Part shown: positions 7,819-15,010 of the stretch, one piece after another
How positions within the stretch are numbered: position 1 is the stretch's first letter
Layout: every line of letters begins with the position of its first letter
Assembly: GCA_947456245.1 (NCBI GenBank)
Contig: CANGPS010000004.1
Coordinates: 1-64,000, forward strand
Reading direction: 5' to 3'
Length of the DNA: 64,000 nucleotides
Source: Acidimicrobiaceae bacterium
GTDB lineage: Bacteria > Actinomycetota > Acidimicrobiia > Acidimicrobiales > RAAP-2
The notes under the pieces: generated by a model
What the model was told of the DNA's origin: nothing
The model's database searches: none
Seen by the model: the letters and a program-made list of their open reading frames with translations, nothing else
Program-made: the position numbers and the translations under genes

Positions 7819-8720
7819 CGGAAGCCGAACCGCTCGCTCCCCCCACGCGCCGCGGCGGAGGTGCCCTCATGGCGGCCATCGGCGTGGTCGGGGAGATTCT
7901 CCTCACGCTCGGCCTCGTGATCCTGCTCTTCGTCCTCTTCGAGATCTTCGGCTCGGCCTACATCGCGGGGAAGCACCAGGCGACGCTGCGCTCGTCGCTC
8001 ACGCCCTCCATCCACAAGACCGCCAAGCCGATCGTCATCACGCACGCACCGGTCCCCGCTCCCGCACTGACCACCCCGACCCCCTCGGGCGGGACCCCGA
8101 TCGCCATCCTGACCATCCCGGAGATCGGGCTCAATACCGTGGTCATCCAGGGCGCCGGGACCCTTCCGCTCGAGCGCGGACCTGGCCACTACCCGTTGAC
8201 CTCCATGCCTGGCCAGGCGGGCAACGTGGCCATCGCCGGACATCGCACCACGTGGGGACGCCCGTTCTACAACCTCGACCGCCTCCACGCCGGGAGCAAG
8301 ATCACCCTCGCCTCGCCCCAGGGCTCGTTCACCTACGAGGTGCGCAAGCTGTACGTGGTCGACCCGAACGACGGCCGGGTGCTCGAGCCGACCGCTCGTC
8401 CGTCGCTGACGCTGACGACCTGCAACCCGAGGTTCTCCGCCTCGACCCGACTCGTCGCCAGAGCGGTGATGGTCGGATCCTCGCTCACGCCTGCCGACAA
8501 GGTCATCTGGCCCAAATCCGCCAAGCCCGAACCCCCGCCCGACCCCACTCCGGCATGGATCCTCGGCATCGTGAGCCTGCTCGTGATCGCCACCGCGCTC
8601 GTGCTGGCCCGGCTGCTGCGCCGGGGGTGGATCGTCCTGCTCGTCGGCATCCCGGCGTCGATCGTGGTGCTCATGTTCTTCTTCGCCGCCGTCACCCCGT
8701 TCCTCCCCGCCAACCTGTGA
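7815..8720 (+). CDS. Sortase with N- and C-terminal membrane helices (class E-like)
   Basis: The 301-residue protein has an N-terminal helix (about residues 20-42), a proline-rich linker, a sortase barrel and two C-terminal hydrophobic helices. Catalytic residues are recognisable: histidine in AIAGHRTTWG, cysteine in LTLTTCNPRF and arginine in STRLVARAV. The TLTTC-NP form resembles class E or D housekeeping sortases of actinobacteria. The start is placed at the GTG at 7815, which overlaps the upstream TGA. An ORF beginning at 7773 lies inside the upstream gene. Sortases join secreted proteins to the wall through an LPxTG-like signal; no substrate gene is evident in the window. Two C-terminal helices are more than usual for class E. 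Confidence 0.85.
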   Translation: MTEAEPLAPPTRRGGGALMAAIGVVGEILLTLGLVILLFVLFEIFGSAYIAGKHQATLRSSLTPSIHKTAKPIVITHAPVPAPALTTPTPSGGTPIAILTIPEIGLNTVVIQGAGTLPLERGPGHYPLTSMPGQAGNVAIAGHRTTWGRPFYNLDRLHAGSKITLASPQGSFTYEVRKLYVVDPNDGRVLEPTARPSLTLTTCNPRFSASTRLVARAVMVGSSLTPADKVIWPKSAKPEPPPDPTPAWILGIVSLLVIATALVLARLLRRGWIVLLVGIPASIVVLMFFFAAVTPFLPANL

Positions 8721-9838
8721 CCCTCGAGCAGCGGCGGGAGGAGATTCGGGAGCGCTACGCCCACTTCTTCTCACCCGAGGACGCCCTTCGCCATCCGCTG
8801 TACGCCGGCCTGTGCGCGCAGGCCAGCTCCGATGACACGCTCGTCGACATCCTCCTCGACACCCCAGAGGCCCAGGCCCGACCCAACCTGGTCCTCGCCG
8901 CCCTCCACGACCTCGCTCTCGAGGACCCGAACGGCGAGCTGGCCGCCAACTATCCGACGGCAGCACACTTCGCGGCCTGCTCCCAGAGCCCCGACACGCC
9001 GCCCCGGGAGCCGTCCACCGCTCCCCCACTCGACCCCGGTGCCGTCGGTGCCGTCACCACGTGGGTCCGCGACCACCGTGATCTCGTCGCGGGCCGAATG
9101 GAGGGTCGTTCGACTCAGACGAATGAGATCGGCCGCAACGCCGTCCTGAGCGCCGGCGTCGCCGAGGCCAGCCAGGGTCGACCAGTCGCCCTCATCGACC
9201 TCGGGTGCTCAGCAGGCCTCAACCTCCTCGTCGACCGGTACCGAGTCGAGCGCTCCGACGGACACGTGCTGGGCGACCGATCGAGCGACATCGTGGTCCA
9301 CACGGAGGTCTCTGGACGACCCATGCCGACCGACACCGCACAGATCGCATGGCGGGCGGGCATCGATCTTGATCCGCCCGACCTCGACGACGAGGACGCC
9401 GTGCGTTGGCTGCTCGCCTGCCAGTGGCCTGACGACGTGGCGAGGTTCGAGCGCTCTCGACGGGCCATGGGCCTCTGGCGATCGATGGACCCTCGTCCGA
9501 GGGTCACCGCCGGGGATGCCGCATCGTCGCTCGAGAGGGTCATCAGCGAGGTTCCCGACGATCTCCAGGTCGTCGTCCAGCACTCGTGGGTCGCCACCTA
9601 CCTGTCCACCGAGGCCCAGGAGGATCTGGCCGGCATCCTCCGCCGAGTGATGGAGCGACGTCCGTTGGCCTGGCTCTCCTTCGAGCATCCTCGGCTCGTC
9701 CCCGGGCTCGGCCACCCTGCCGGCACGGTCGAGCGCATTCCGGGAGCCACGACCCTGTTCCTCGAGGACAGTCAGCTGGGGCCCAGGGTCCTCGCGCAGG
9801 CACACCCCCACGGCACCTGGGTCCGCTGGGAGGCCTAG
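8717..9838 (+). CDS. DUF2332-family protein
   Basis: This 373-residue soluble protein resembles the actinobacterial DUF2332 family of unknown function. A glycine-rich segment reading ALIDLGCSAGLNLLVDRY (near residue 160) resembles motif I of SAM-dependent methyltransferases, and a later VVVQHSWVATYLS stretch is typical of the family. A methyltransferase-like fold is therefore plausible, though no substrate can be named. The GTG at 8717 overlaps the sortase stop (GTGA). The frame stays open upstream to 8252 but only through the sortase gene. It ends in a CTAG that also gives the stop codon of convergent dinB. Confidence 0.78.
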   Translation: MTLEQRREEIRERYAHFFSPEDALRHPLYAGLCAQASSDDTLVDILLDTPEAQARPNLVLAALHDLALEDPNGELAANYPTAAHFAACSQSPDTPPREPSTAPPLDPGAVGAVTTWVRDHRDLVAGRMEGRSTQTNEIGRNAVLSAGVAEASQGRPVALIDLGCSAGLNLLVDRYRVERSDGHVLGDRSSDIVVHTEVSGRPMPTDTAQIAWRAGIDLDPPDLDDEDAVRWLLACQWPDDVARFERSRRAMGLWRSMDPRPRVTAGDAASSLERVISEVPDDLQVVVQHSWVATYLSTEAQEDLAGILRRVMERRPLAWLSFEHPRLVPGLGHPAGTVERIPGATTLFLEDSQLGPRVLAQAHPHGTWVRWEA

Positions 9839-11172
9839 TCCTGGTCCATGGGCCCGAATGGCGCATCACGCTGCGCCGGCACCTCGACACCAGAGCCCCG
9901 GAGCATGGCGGCAGAGCCCAAGGCGGTCCGTCCGAAGCGAGAACGGATCTCGACGATGGCGTCCTCCAACGCTGCTCGATCCTGCTGCAGGCCCTCTGCT
10001 GCCGCCATGCCATCCCCCTGCCCTGCATCCTCGCCGCCCATCCCGAGCGTGAGCTGCACCGGCTCAGAGGCGTCCTCGAGCCCTGATGCCGAGAGGCCGA
10101 GGAGCCGAACGCCCATCGAGATGTCAAGGGATCCCAGGAGCGACCGAGCGACGGTGAAGATGGCCACGTGATCATCGAGACCCGAGGTCATCGTGTGTGA
10201 GCGGGTGCGCTGAGTGAAGTCCGCCAGCTTCACCTTGACCGAGATCGTCCGGCCCCTCCGGCCCGCTGATCGCAGGGCGCTCGCCACGGACACCGCATGA
10301 CGCCGAAGACGCCCCTCGAGCACCTCGAGCTCGTCGATGTCCACCAGGAACGTCTCCTCGTGGCCGATCGACTTCGAGACCGAATCAGCCACCACCGGAC
10401 GGGGATCCTCACCACGGGCGAGTCCCACCAGGGCATGGGCGTGCACCGCACCAAGGTGGTTGACCAGCACCTCAGGGTCGAGTGCGGCGAGCTCGTGGAC
10501 CCGGTCGATGCCGAGTCGTGCCAGCGTCTTCGTCGTCGCCGGACCAACGCCGAACAGCGCAGAGACCGGGAGCGGGTCGAGGAAGTCGGCGACCTGCTCG
10601 GGGAGGATGACACAGGTCCCTGAGCCGCCGGAGACTCCCTGTGCACCGATGCGTGGCTTCGCCTCTCGGCAGGCGAGCTTGGCGATGAGCTTCGAGCCGC
10701 CGATGCCCACCGAGGAGCCGAGACCGAGCTCGTCGGCGATGCGCTCTCGGATCACTCGCGCCATGTCGAGAGGCGTCCCGAGGAGGCCCTTGGCGCCGGT
10801 GACGTCGAGAAACGCCTCATCGAGGCCGAGCGGCTCGACCAGTGGCGTCGTGTCCCGGAAGATCTCGTGGATCTGCCGGCTCACGGCCATGTACTTCGCC
10901 ATGTTCCCCGGCAGCACGATGGCCTGGGGGCAGAGACGCTTCGCAGACACCATCGGCATGGCGGAGTGGATGCCAAACCGTCGAGCCTCATAGGTGCACG
11001 ACGCCACCACGCCCCGCTGGCCGTCCCCGCCGACCAGCACGGGCTTGCCGATGAGCGTCGGGTCGTCTCGCACCTCCACCGAGGCGAAGAAGGAGTCCAT
11101 GTCGACCAGCAGGATCGCTGGATGGAGCTCGGCCGAGCGATCGCCCGAGGAAGCGTCAGGCGTCGAGGACAA
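9835..11172 (-). CDS. dinB: DNA polymerase IV (Y-family translesion polymerase)
   Basis: A 445-residue DinB homologue. The palm starts with ILLVDMDSFFASVE (catalytic Asp, and steric-gate Phe at the usual place). It continues through YEARRFGIHSAMP, LDEAFLDVTGA (second catalytic acidic pair) and SVGIGGSKLIAKLA. A helix-hairpin-helix follows (FGVGPATTKTLARLGI), then the little-finger domain and a variable tail. The open frame runs up to 11820 inside the upstream gene. The only standard start codon close before the core is a TTG at 11172, 17 bases inside the preceding deacetylase gene, with GAGGGG before it. Family members extend primers past damaged bases. No LexA box lies directly upstream, although lexA is only 2 kb away. 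Confidence 0.93.
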   Translation of the reverse strand: MSSTPDASSGDRSAELHPAILLVDMDSFFASVEVRDDPTLIGKPVLVGGDGQRGVVASCTYEARRFGIHSAMPMVSAKRLCPQAIVLPGNMAKYMAVSRQIHEIFRDTTPLVEPLGLDEAFLDVTGAKGLLGTPLDMARVIRERIADELGLGSSVGIGGSKLIAKLACREAKPRIGAQGVSGGSGTCVILPEQVADFLDPLPVSALFGVGPATTKTLARLGIDRVHELAALDPEVLVNHLGAVHAHALVGLARGEDPRPVVADSVSKSIGHEETFLVDIDELEVLEGRLRRHAVSVASALRSAGRRGRTISVKVKLADFTQRTRSHTMTSGLDDHVAIFTVARSLLGSLDISMGVRLLGLSASGLEDASEPVQLTLGMGGEDAGQGDGMAAAEGLQQDRAALEDAIVEIRSRFGRTALGSAAMLRGSGVEVPAQRDAPFGPMDQD

Positions 11173-11872
11173 GATGACGGAACCCCTCACCGAACGCCAC
11201 GCCGGCAGACCGTCCCACCTCTTGTGCCCGCTGACGGACGCTCGAGCGGATCCAGTCGTGATCGCCGGGCAGCTGCGATCCGTGCGCCACGACCGCCTCC
11301 ACCTTGCGGTCGATGGTGAGCGAGACATCGACGACCGCATCGACCTCCAAGGTCCCCGACAGCAGCACATCAGAGACACGGTGTGGCTCACCAGCATGAG
11401 GGAAGTAGTGCGGCTGCGCCGCAGCCGGAGCGACGGCGTCGAGCAGAGCCCAGCCTGCGGCACGATGATCCCGATGGTTGACGTAGACCGATCCGAAGAA
11501 CACCGCGGTGGGATCGTGACCGAGCACGCACGAGGGACGAAGCTGCCGGATGCGCGAGACGAGCTGCTCGATGAGATCGATCTGCTCCGGCACCTCCCCG
11601 TCAGGCACCCCGAGCACCTCGACCGAGCTGATGCCGAGCACCTTGGCGGCCGCCGCCACCTCCTCGGCTCGCAGTGCAGCGAGCTGGGTCGGCAGCACGG
11701 CCGCGTCCGTCGTGCCCTTCCCTCCGTCAGCCACGAGCACGAGATGGACGGCACAGCCTGCGTCAGCCCACTTCGCCAGGGTGGCGCCGCAGGCCACGTC
11801 TGCATCGTCGGGATGCGCATAGACGGCCAGCGCTCGCTCCGGCACCGACGTGAAGAGCCGACGCTCTGCCAT
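11156..11872 (-). CDS. LmbE / PIG-L family N-acetylglucosaminyl deacetylase-like protein
   Basis: A 238-residue zinc-dependent deacetylase-like protein. The N-terminal metal motif YAHPDDAD (AHPDD) is near residue 18, and a downstream HxxH-type pair appears in VNHRDHRAAG near 140. These are the signatures of the LmbE/PIG-L family, which includes MshB (mycothiol synthesis) and Mca (mycothiol conjugate amidase). The length is shorter than typical MshB (about 290-300), so assigning it to mycothiol synthesis would be a guess. Its start lies one base after the nrdR stop and its end overlaps dinB, so the three probably form one operon. Confidence 0.85.
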   Translation of the reverse strand: MAERRLFTSVPERALAVYAHPDDADVACGATLAKWADAGCAVHLVLVADGGKGTTDAAVLPTQLAALRAEEVAAAAKVLGISSVEVLGVPDGEVPEQIDLIEQLVSRIRQLRPSCVLGHDPTAVFFGSVYVNHRDHRAAGWALLDAVAPAAAQPHYFPHAGEPHRVSDVLLSGTLEVDAVVDVSLTIDRKVEAVVAHGSQLPGDHDWIRSSVRQRAQEVGRSAGVAFGEGFRHLVLDA

Positions 11873-11873
11873 C

Positions 11874-12350
11874 TCAGCCCGGACGACGCTTGGGCGCGGT
11901 CGACTTGGTCAGGAGACCGACCTCTCGCTGGAAGTCGCCAAGATCCTCGAAGCCCTTGTAGACGCTTGCGAATCGGACATACGCCACCTCGTCAAGGCCC
12001 TTGAGACGCTCGAGGACGGCGATCCCGACGTCCTGGGTGGTGACCGTCGCATCGATGCGCCCCCGCAGGTCATCCTCGATGTCCTGGACCACACGAGAGA
12101 TCTCCTCGTCGTCCACGGGGCGGTTCTTGCACGCAGAACGGATCCCCGAGATCACCTTGTGGCGATCGAAGGGCTCGCGGGCCCCTGAGCGCTTCTCCAC
12201 GACCAGCGGAAGCTCTTCGATGCGCTCGAAGGTCGTGTAGCGCTGCGAGCAGGCCGTGCACTCACGTCGCCGGCGGATCGCAGCGCCCTCTTCGGCCATC
12301 CGCGAATCGACGACCCGATCGTCGTCAGCAGAGCAGAAGGGACAGCGCAT
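11874..12350 (-). CDS. nrdR: Transcriptional repressor NrdR
   Basis: A 158-residue match to NrdR, the zinc and nucleotide-binding repressor of ribonucleotide reductase genes. The N-terminal zinc ribbon has two CxxC pairs (MRCPFCSADD and ECTACSQRYTTFE), and an ATP-cone domain follows (VVEKRSGAREPFDRHK onward). Its place beside a LysM gene and lexA matches Mycobacterium and Corynebacterium. The ATG is exactly six bases after TATCGT, so the message is probably leaderless. NrdR boxes would have to be sought at ribonucleotide reductase genes, which are not in this window. Confidence 0.95.
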   Translation of the reverse strand: MRCPFCSADDDRVVDSRMAEEGAAIRRRRECTACSQRYTTFERIEELPLVVEKRSGAREPFDRHKVISGIRSACKNRPVDDEEISRVVQDIEDDLRGRIDATVTTQDVGIAVLERLKGLDEVAYVRFASVYKGFEDLGDFQREVGLLTKSTAPKRRPG

Positions 12351-12356
12351 CCCCTC

Positions 12357-12362
12357 ACGATA
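12357..12362 (-). promoter_or_regulatory. -10-like element (TATCGT) for nrdR
   Basis: TATCGT on the minus strand is followed by six bases (GAGGGG) and the nrdR ATG. The GAGGGG could also act as a very close Shine-Dalgarno, but its adjacency to the start favours leaderless initiation. Confidence 0.5.
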
Positions 12363-12379
12363 CCGGGGAACGAGTGGCC

Positions 12380-12871
12380 TCAGGGGAGGACGATGTGCTC
12401 GCCGGGAACCACCACCGGCGAGCCCACCGTCGTCCGCAGCGCTCGGACGAGCGCTGCCTGATCGCCTGCCGGATTGATCCGATGAGCGATCGAGGCCAGG
12501 GTGTCGCCGGGCTGGACGACGTAGAGCGACCCATCCGGAAGACCGGTGGTCACACCGCTCGGTGCCATCTGCCCGGTGACCGTCTTGCCACCGAGAGCCT
12601 GGAGCGGAAACGAGAGCAGGAGCACGGCGACGATGACGCCGGCTCCGACCACCAAACGACGGCGACGGATCACCGCATCACGACGGCTCCGGGTCCTCGG
12701 AAGCGATCGGACGGCTGTCTCACGCACCACCGGGGTCCCGGCGTCGGCGACGTCGCTCGAGCGGATCGTCGCCTCCGGTTGGATCGACTGGACCAGACGA
12801 AGAGACGGCTTGGGCCAGGGGATCTCGAGAAGCTCGAACTGCTCCTGCTGCGGAAGTGGTGCGATTGCCAT
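12380..12871 (-). CDS. LysM-domain membrane protein divergent from lexA (probable SOS cell-division or wall factor)
   Basis: A 163-residue protein with a cytoplasmic N-terminus of about 70 residues, one transmembrane helix (VGAGVIVAVLLLSF near 78-92) and a C-terminal extracytoplasmic LysM domain (VVQPGDTLASIAHRINP near 117). Position and architecture match Rv2719c of M. tuberculosis and DivS of Corynebacterium, both SOS-induced and linked to suppression of division, and more loosely YneA of Bacillus. No catalytic hydrolase domain is visible. A Shine-Dalgarno (CAGGAG) precedes the ATG. LexA boxes 1 and 2 lie just upstream, box 2 touching a TTGACA -35 element, so damage induction is strongly suggested. 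Confidence 0.82.
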   Translation of the reverse strand: MAIAPLPQQEQFELLEIPWPKPSLRLVQSIQPEATIRSSDVADAGTPVVRETAVRSLPRTRSRRDAVIRRRRLVVGAGVIVAVLLLSFPLQALGGKTVTGQMAPSGVTTGLPDGSLYVVQPGDTLASIAHRINPAGDQAALVRALRTTVGSPVVVPGEHIVLP

Positions 12872-12892
12872 GTGTGTCTCCTGAGGTTCCTT

Positions 12893-12908
12893 GCGAACGT
12901 CTGTTCGC
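12893..12908. promoter_or_regulatory. LexA (SOS) box 1
   Basis: GCGAAC-GTCT-GTTCGC is a perfect palindrome of the GAAC-N4-GTTC type bound by actinobacterial and Gram-positive LexA. It lies 22 bases before the LysM gene ATG, at or downstream of its likely transcription start. Confidence 0.85.
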
Positions 12909-12916
12909 TAAGTCAA

Positions 12917-12936
12917 ACACGAACAGATGTTCGTGT
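12917..12936. promoter_or_regulatory. LexA (SOS) box 2
   Basis: ACACGAAC-AGAT-GTTCGTGT is perfectly symmetrical over 20 bases, the longest of the four boxes. It overlaps the first bases of a minus-strand TTGACA (12934-12939), the probable -35 of the LysM gene. Confidence 0.9.
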
Positions 12937-12947
12937 CAACTAGAAAA

Positions 12948-12963
12948 GCGAACGAGTGTTTGC
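12948..12963. promoter_or_regulatory. LexA (SOS) box 3
   Basis: GCGAAC-GAGT-GTTTGC has one mismatch from perfect symmetry (GTTT for GTTC). It overlaps the expected -35 position of the lexA promoter, about 17 bases before TATGGT. Confidence 0.75.
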
Positions 12964-12982
12964 CTCTATCGTCTCGTGTCGG

Positions 12983-12988
12983 TATGGT
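12983..12988 (+). promoter_or_regulatory. Probable -10 element of lexA (TATGGT)
   Basis: TATGGT lies between LexA boxes 3 and 4. Transcription would begin near 12995, inside box 4, leaving a leader of about 45 bases with a Shine-Dalgarno (AGGAG) before the lexA ATG. Confidence 0.5.
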
Positions 12989-12992
12989 TGTA

Positions 12993-13008
12993 GCAAACGG
13001 GTGTTCGC
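12993..13008. promoter_or_regulatory. LexA (SOS) box 4
   Basis: GCAAAC-GGGT-GTTCGC, again one mismatch from symmetry, covers the predicted lexA transcription start. Together with box 3 it would allow LexA to repress its own gene. Confidence 0.75.
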
Positions 13009-13039
13009 CTCATCGGGGCCCGGGTCAGGAGACGGAGAC

Positions 13040-13669
13040 ATGGCAGAGGTTCTGAGCGGCAAGCGACTGGAGATCCTCCACTTCATCAGCGAGTGCCAGC
13101 AGGATCGTGGCTATCCGCCGTCGGTCCGAGAGATCTGCACCGCCGTGGGACTGGCCTCTACGGCAACCGTCCACAGCCACCTGGCGGTGCTCCAGAAGGA
13201 GGGCTTCCTCGAGAAGGACCCGACCAAGCCCCGAGCCCTGACCGTTCGCTTCGACCCCTCGTCGAAGGCCCAGCTCCCCATGGGTCGCTCTCGGAGCGTC
13301 CCGCTGGTCGGTACGGTCGCCGCCGGCACCGGTGTCCTCGCCCAGGAGAACGTCGAAGAGCTCTATGCGCTCCCCGAGGAGTTCGCAGGGACCGGGGACA
13401 CCTTCATGCTCAAGGTGCGCGGAGACTCGATGGTCGGAGCCGGGATCCTTGACGGCGACTACGTCGTCGTGCGACACCAGCCAGACGCCGAGGACGGAGA
13501 GATCGTCGTGGCCGGCATCAGCGAAGATGAGGCCACCGTCAAGACCCTGCGCAGGCAGGGAAGCATGGTCATCCTGGTCCCCTCGAACGAGGCGATGGCA
13601 CCCATCGAGCTTCCCGGGGACGAGGTGGTGATCTACGGGAAGGTCATCTCCGTCCTGCGGCGGCTCTAG
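13040..13669 (+). CDS. lexA: SOS repressor LexA
   Basis: A 209-residue LexA. The N-terminal winged helix (residues 4-68) carries RGYPPSVREIC and TATVHSHLAVLQ as the recognition region. The C-terminal S24 peptidase domain has the Ala95-Gly96 self-cleavage site (VGTVAAGTGVLA), catalytic Ser130 (KVRGDSMVGAGI) and Lys168 (DEATVKTLRR). RecA filaments trigger self-cleavage after DNA damage and so release the SOS regulon. The start is the ATG at 13040, behind CAGGAGACGGAGAC. A longer frame from 12956 would begin inside LexA box 3 and is rejected. It is divergent from the LysM gene across a 168-bp control region with four LexA boxes. Confidence 0.97.
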   Translation: MAEVLSGKRLEILHFISECQQDRGYPPSVREICTAVGLASTATVHSHLAVLQKEGFLEKDPTKPRALTVRFDPSSKAQLPMGRSRSVPLVGTVAAGTGVLAQENVEELYALPEEFAGTGDTFMLKVRGDSMVGAGILDGDYVVVRHQPDAEDGEIVVAGISEDEATVKTLRRQGSMVILVPSNEAMAPIELPGDEVVIYGKVISVLRRL

Positions 13670-13686
13670 ACGCCCACATCGACGTG

Positions 13687-14112
13687 ATGGCCGTCCTTCT
13701 CTGTTGTGCCGCGGGCTGGTACCTCGCCGGCCTGAGTTGGACCGTGGCGATCGTCACCTATCCCGGCTTCGCCTCAAGTTCGAGCGGCGACTGGCCGAAG
13801 GTCCACGAGTTTCACAGCCGCCGGATCGCGTTCGCTGTCGGGCCGATGTGGGCGATCGAGGCGATCTCATGTGGATGGTGGCTGCTCAGGGCTCCGTCAG
13901 GAACGCTTGGACTTGCGATCACCGCCAGCGCATCCGCCGCCCTGACCGCTGCCCTCACGGTCCTTTGGGCCGTCCCGATCCACCAGCGCCTGGCATCAGG
14001 CTACGACGAGCATCTGGCCCGTTCGCTCCGATGGGCCCACGCGCTGCGAACGGCAGCCTGGACCGTCTCAGCCGTGGCTGCGACCGTGGCCCTGGGCCAG
14101 CAGCTCTCCTGA
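13687..14112 (+). CDS. Uncharacterised four-helix membrane protein
   Basis: A protein of about 141 residues with four hydrophobic helices. An SWTVAIVTYPGF segment closes the first helix, and a conserved-looking EFHSRRIAFAVGPMWAIEA segment opens the second. This pattern recalls a family of small actinobacterial and proteobacterial membrane proteins with no assigned function. It starts 17 bases after lexA (a GTG at 13684 immediately precedes the ATG) and may be read from the lexA promoter, which would make it damage-inducible. That is an inference from spacing only. Confidence 0.65.
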   Translation: MAVLLCCAAGWYLAGLSWTVAIVTYPGFASSSSGDWPKVHEFHSRRIAFAVGPMWAIEAISCGWWLLRAPSGTLGLAITASASAALTAALTVLWAVPIHQRLASGYDEHLARSLRWAHALRTAAWTVSAVAATVALGQQLS

Positions 14113-14125
14113 TCGACGACGCTCG

Positions 14126-14965
14126 TCAGTCCAGCCAGAGCTCGTCGGTGTAGGTGTCGGTGCCCTTGATCGTCGGCTTGAACGGCATCTCGGCGATGAC
14201 CTGACCCTTGCCAGCATCAGCGATCAGCTGTCGCTGGCGAACGAAGACGGCATCCCAGTCGACCTTGGGGTCCTCGTCGAGGAAGTAGAGCAGCATGGTC
14301 CGCTGGTCCGTCGAGTCCTGACGCGGGACGTCACCGGGAGCGTCGATCAGCAGCGGGAGCGGAGTGAACGCACCCACGAGTCCTGCGGACGTGCCGGGGA
14401 GCACCTCGGGGAGGATGTCCGCCTGAAGGTGCGTCCACATCTCTTCGCGAGTAACCCCTTCTGCCGCATCGACCCACACGGCGACGAAGCCGGGGTAGTT
14501 GTGGTCGAGGGCGAGCTCGATCGGCACGCCATCCTCGTCTCGGCCGAACTCCCACTCGAACTTGTAGAGCAGGGTGTGGATGTGGTCCCGGTGCTCGAAC
14601 ATTCGGTTCTTGGCGTGGAGCTGGCGGACCTGCCGCACCGACCACTTGTTCCACAGATCGTGGAACCCGTCGAGCACCCAGTACACGCCCACGTAGGAGC
14701 CCCGCTCGGCCTCACCAGTGATCGACGCGGTCGAGGGATCCCTCAGGGCCTTGAGGTCCTTCGTGGCCACATAGCGGTTGCCTGCGAAGGTCCAGGGTCC
14801 GATCATCACCCCGGAGTAGAAGTGATCCCGCTCGTACCAGCGGTTGTAGTCGACCTCGTGCCCCCGGTGGGGATCCACGACGGTGAACAGGATCGAACCG
14901 AGCTTGATCGGCTCGGCGTCAGCGACGACCTCGATCGGACGGGACTTCTTGGGGGCATCAGTCAT
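14126..14965 (-). CDS. Hypothetical protein, possible dimeric alpha-beta barrel (EthD-like)
   Basis: A soluble protein of about 279 residues. Near the N-terminus a VDYNRWYERDHFYSG segment resembles the conserved region of EthD-type dimeric alpha/beta-barrel proteins, and the sequence has no membrane segment. A second half with PLPLLIDAPGDVPR could be a repeat of the fold. The start is set at the ATG at 14965 because TACGGT (14973-14978) lies seven bases upstream; the frame continues to 15010 without support. The nearest neighbours (dapE, lexA block) give no functional hint. Confidence 0.6.
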   Translation of the reverse strand: MTDAPKKSRPIEVVADAEPIKLGSILFTVVDPHRGHEVDYNRWYERDHFYSGVMIGPWTFAGNRYVATKDLKALRDPSTASITGEAERGSYVGVYWVLDGFHDLWNKWSVRQVRQLHAKNRMFEHRDHIHTLLYKFEWEFGRDEDGVPIELALDHNYPGFVAVWVDAAEGVTREEMWTHLQADILPEVLPGTSAGLVGAFTPLPLLIDAPGDVPRQDSTDQRTMLLYFLDEDPKVDWDAVFVRQRQLIADAGKGQVIAEMPFKPTIKGTDTYTDELWLD

Positions 14966-14972
14966 GGGGAGG

Positions 14973-14978
14973 ACCGTA
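14973..14978 (-). promoter_or_regulatory. -10-like element (TACGGT) for the EthD-like gene
   Basis: TACGGT on the minus strand, seven bases before the ATG at 14965, predicts leaderless transcription and separates this gene from the dap cluster. Confidence 0.42.
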
Positions 14979-15010
14979 CTAGCCCCGCCCCCCTCTGCGC
15001 ACGAGCGCAC

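Noticed and set aside
11173-11820. N-terminal extension of dinB to 11820
   Set aside because: The extra 216 residues lie inside the deacetylase gene in another frame and are Ser/Arg-rich. The DinB core starts just after the TTG at 11172.
13687-14112. Assigning the four-helix protein after lexA to a named DUF family
   Set aside because: The pattern is suggestive, but I cannot confirm a family by eye, so it is left uncharacterised.
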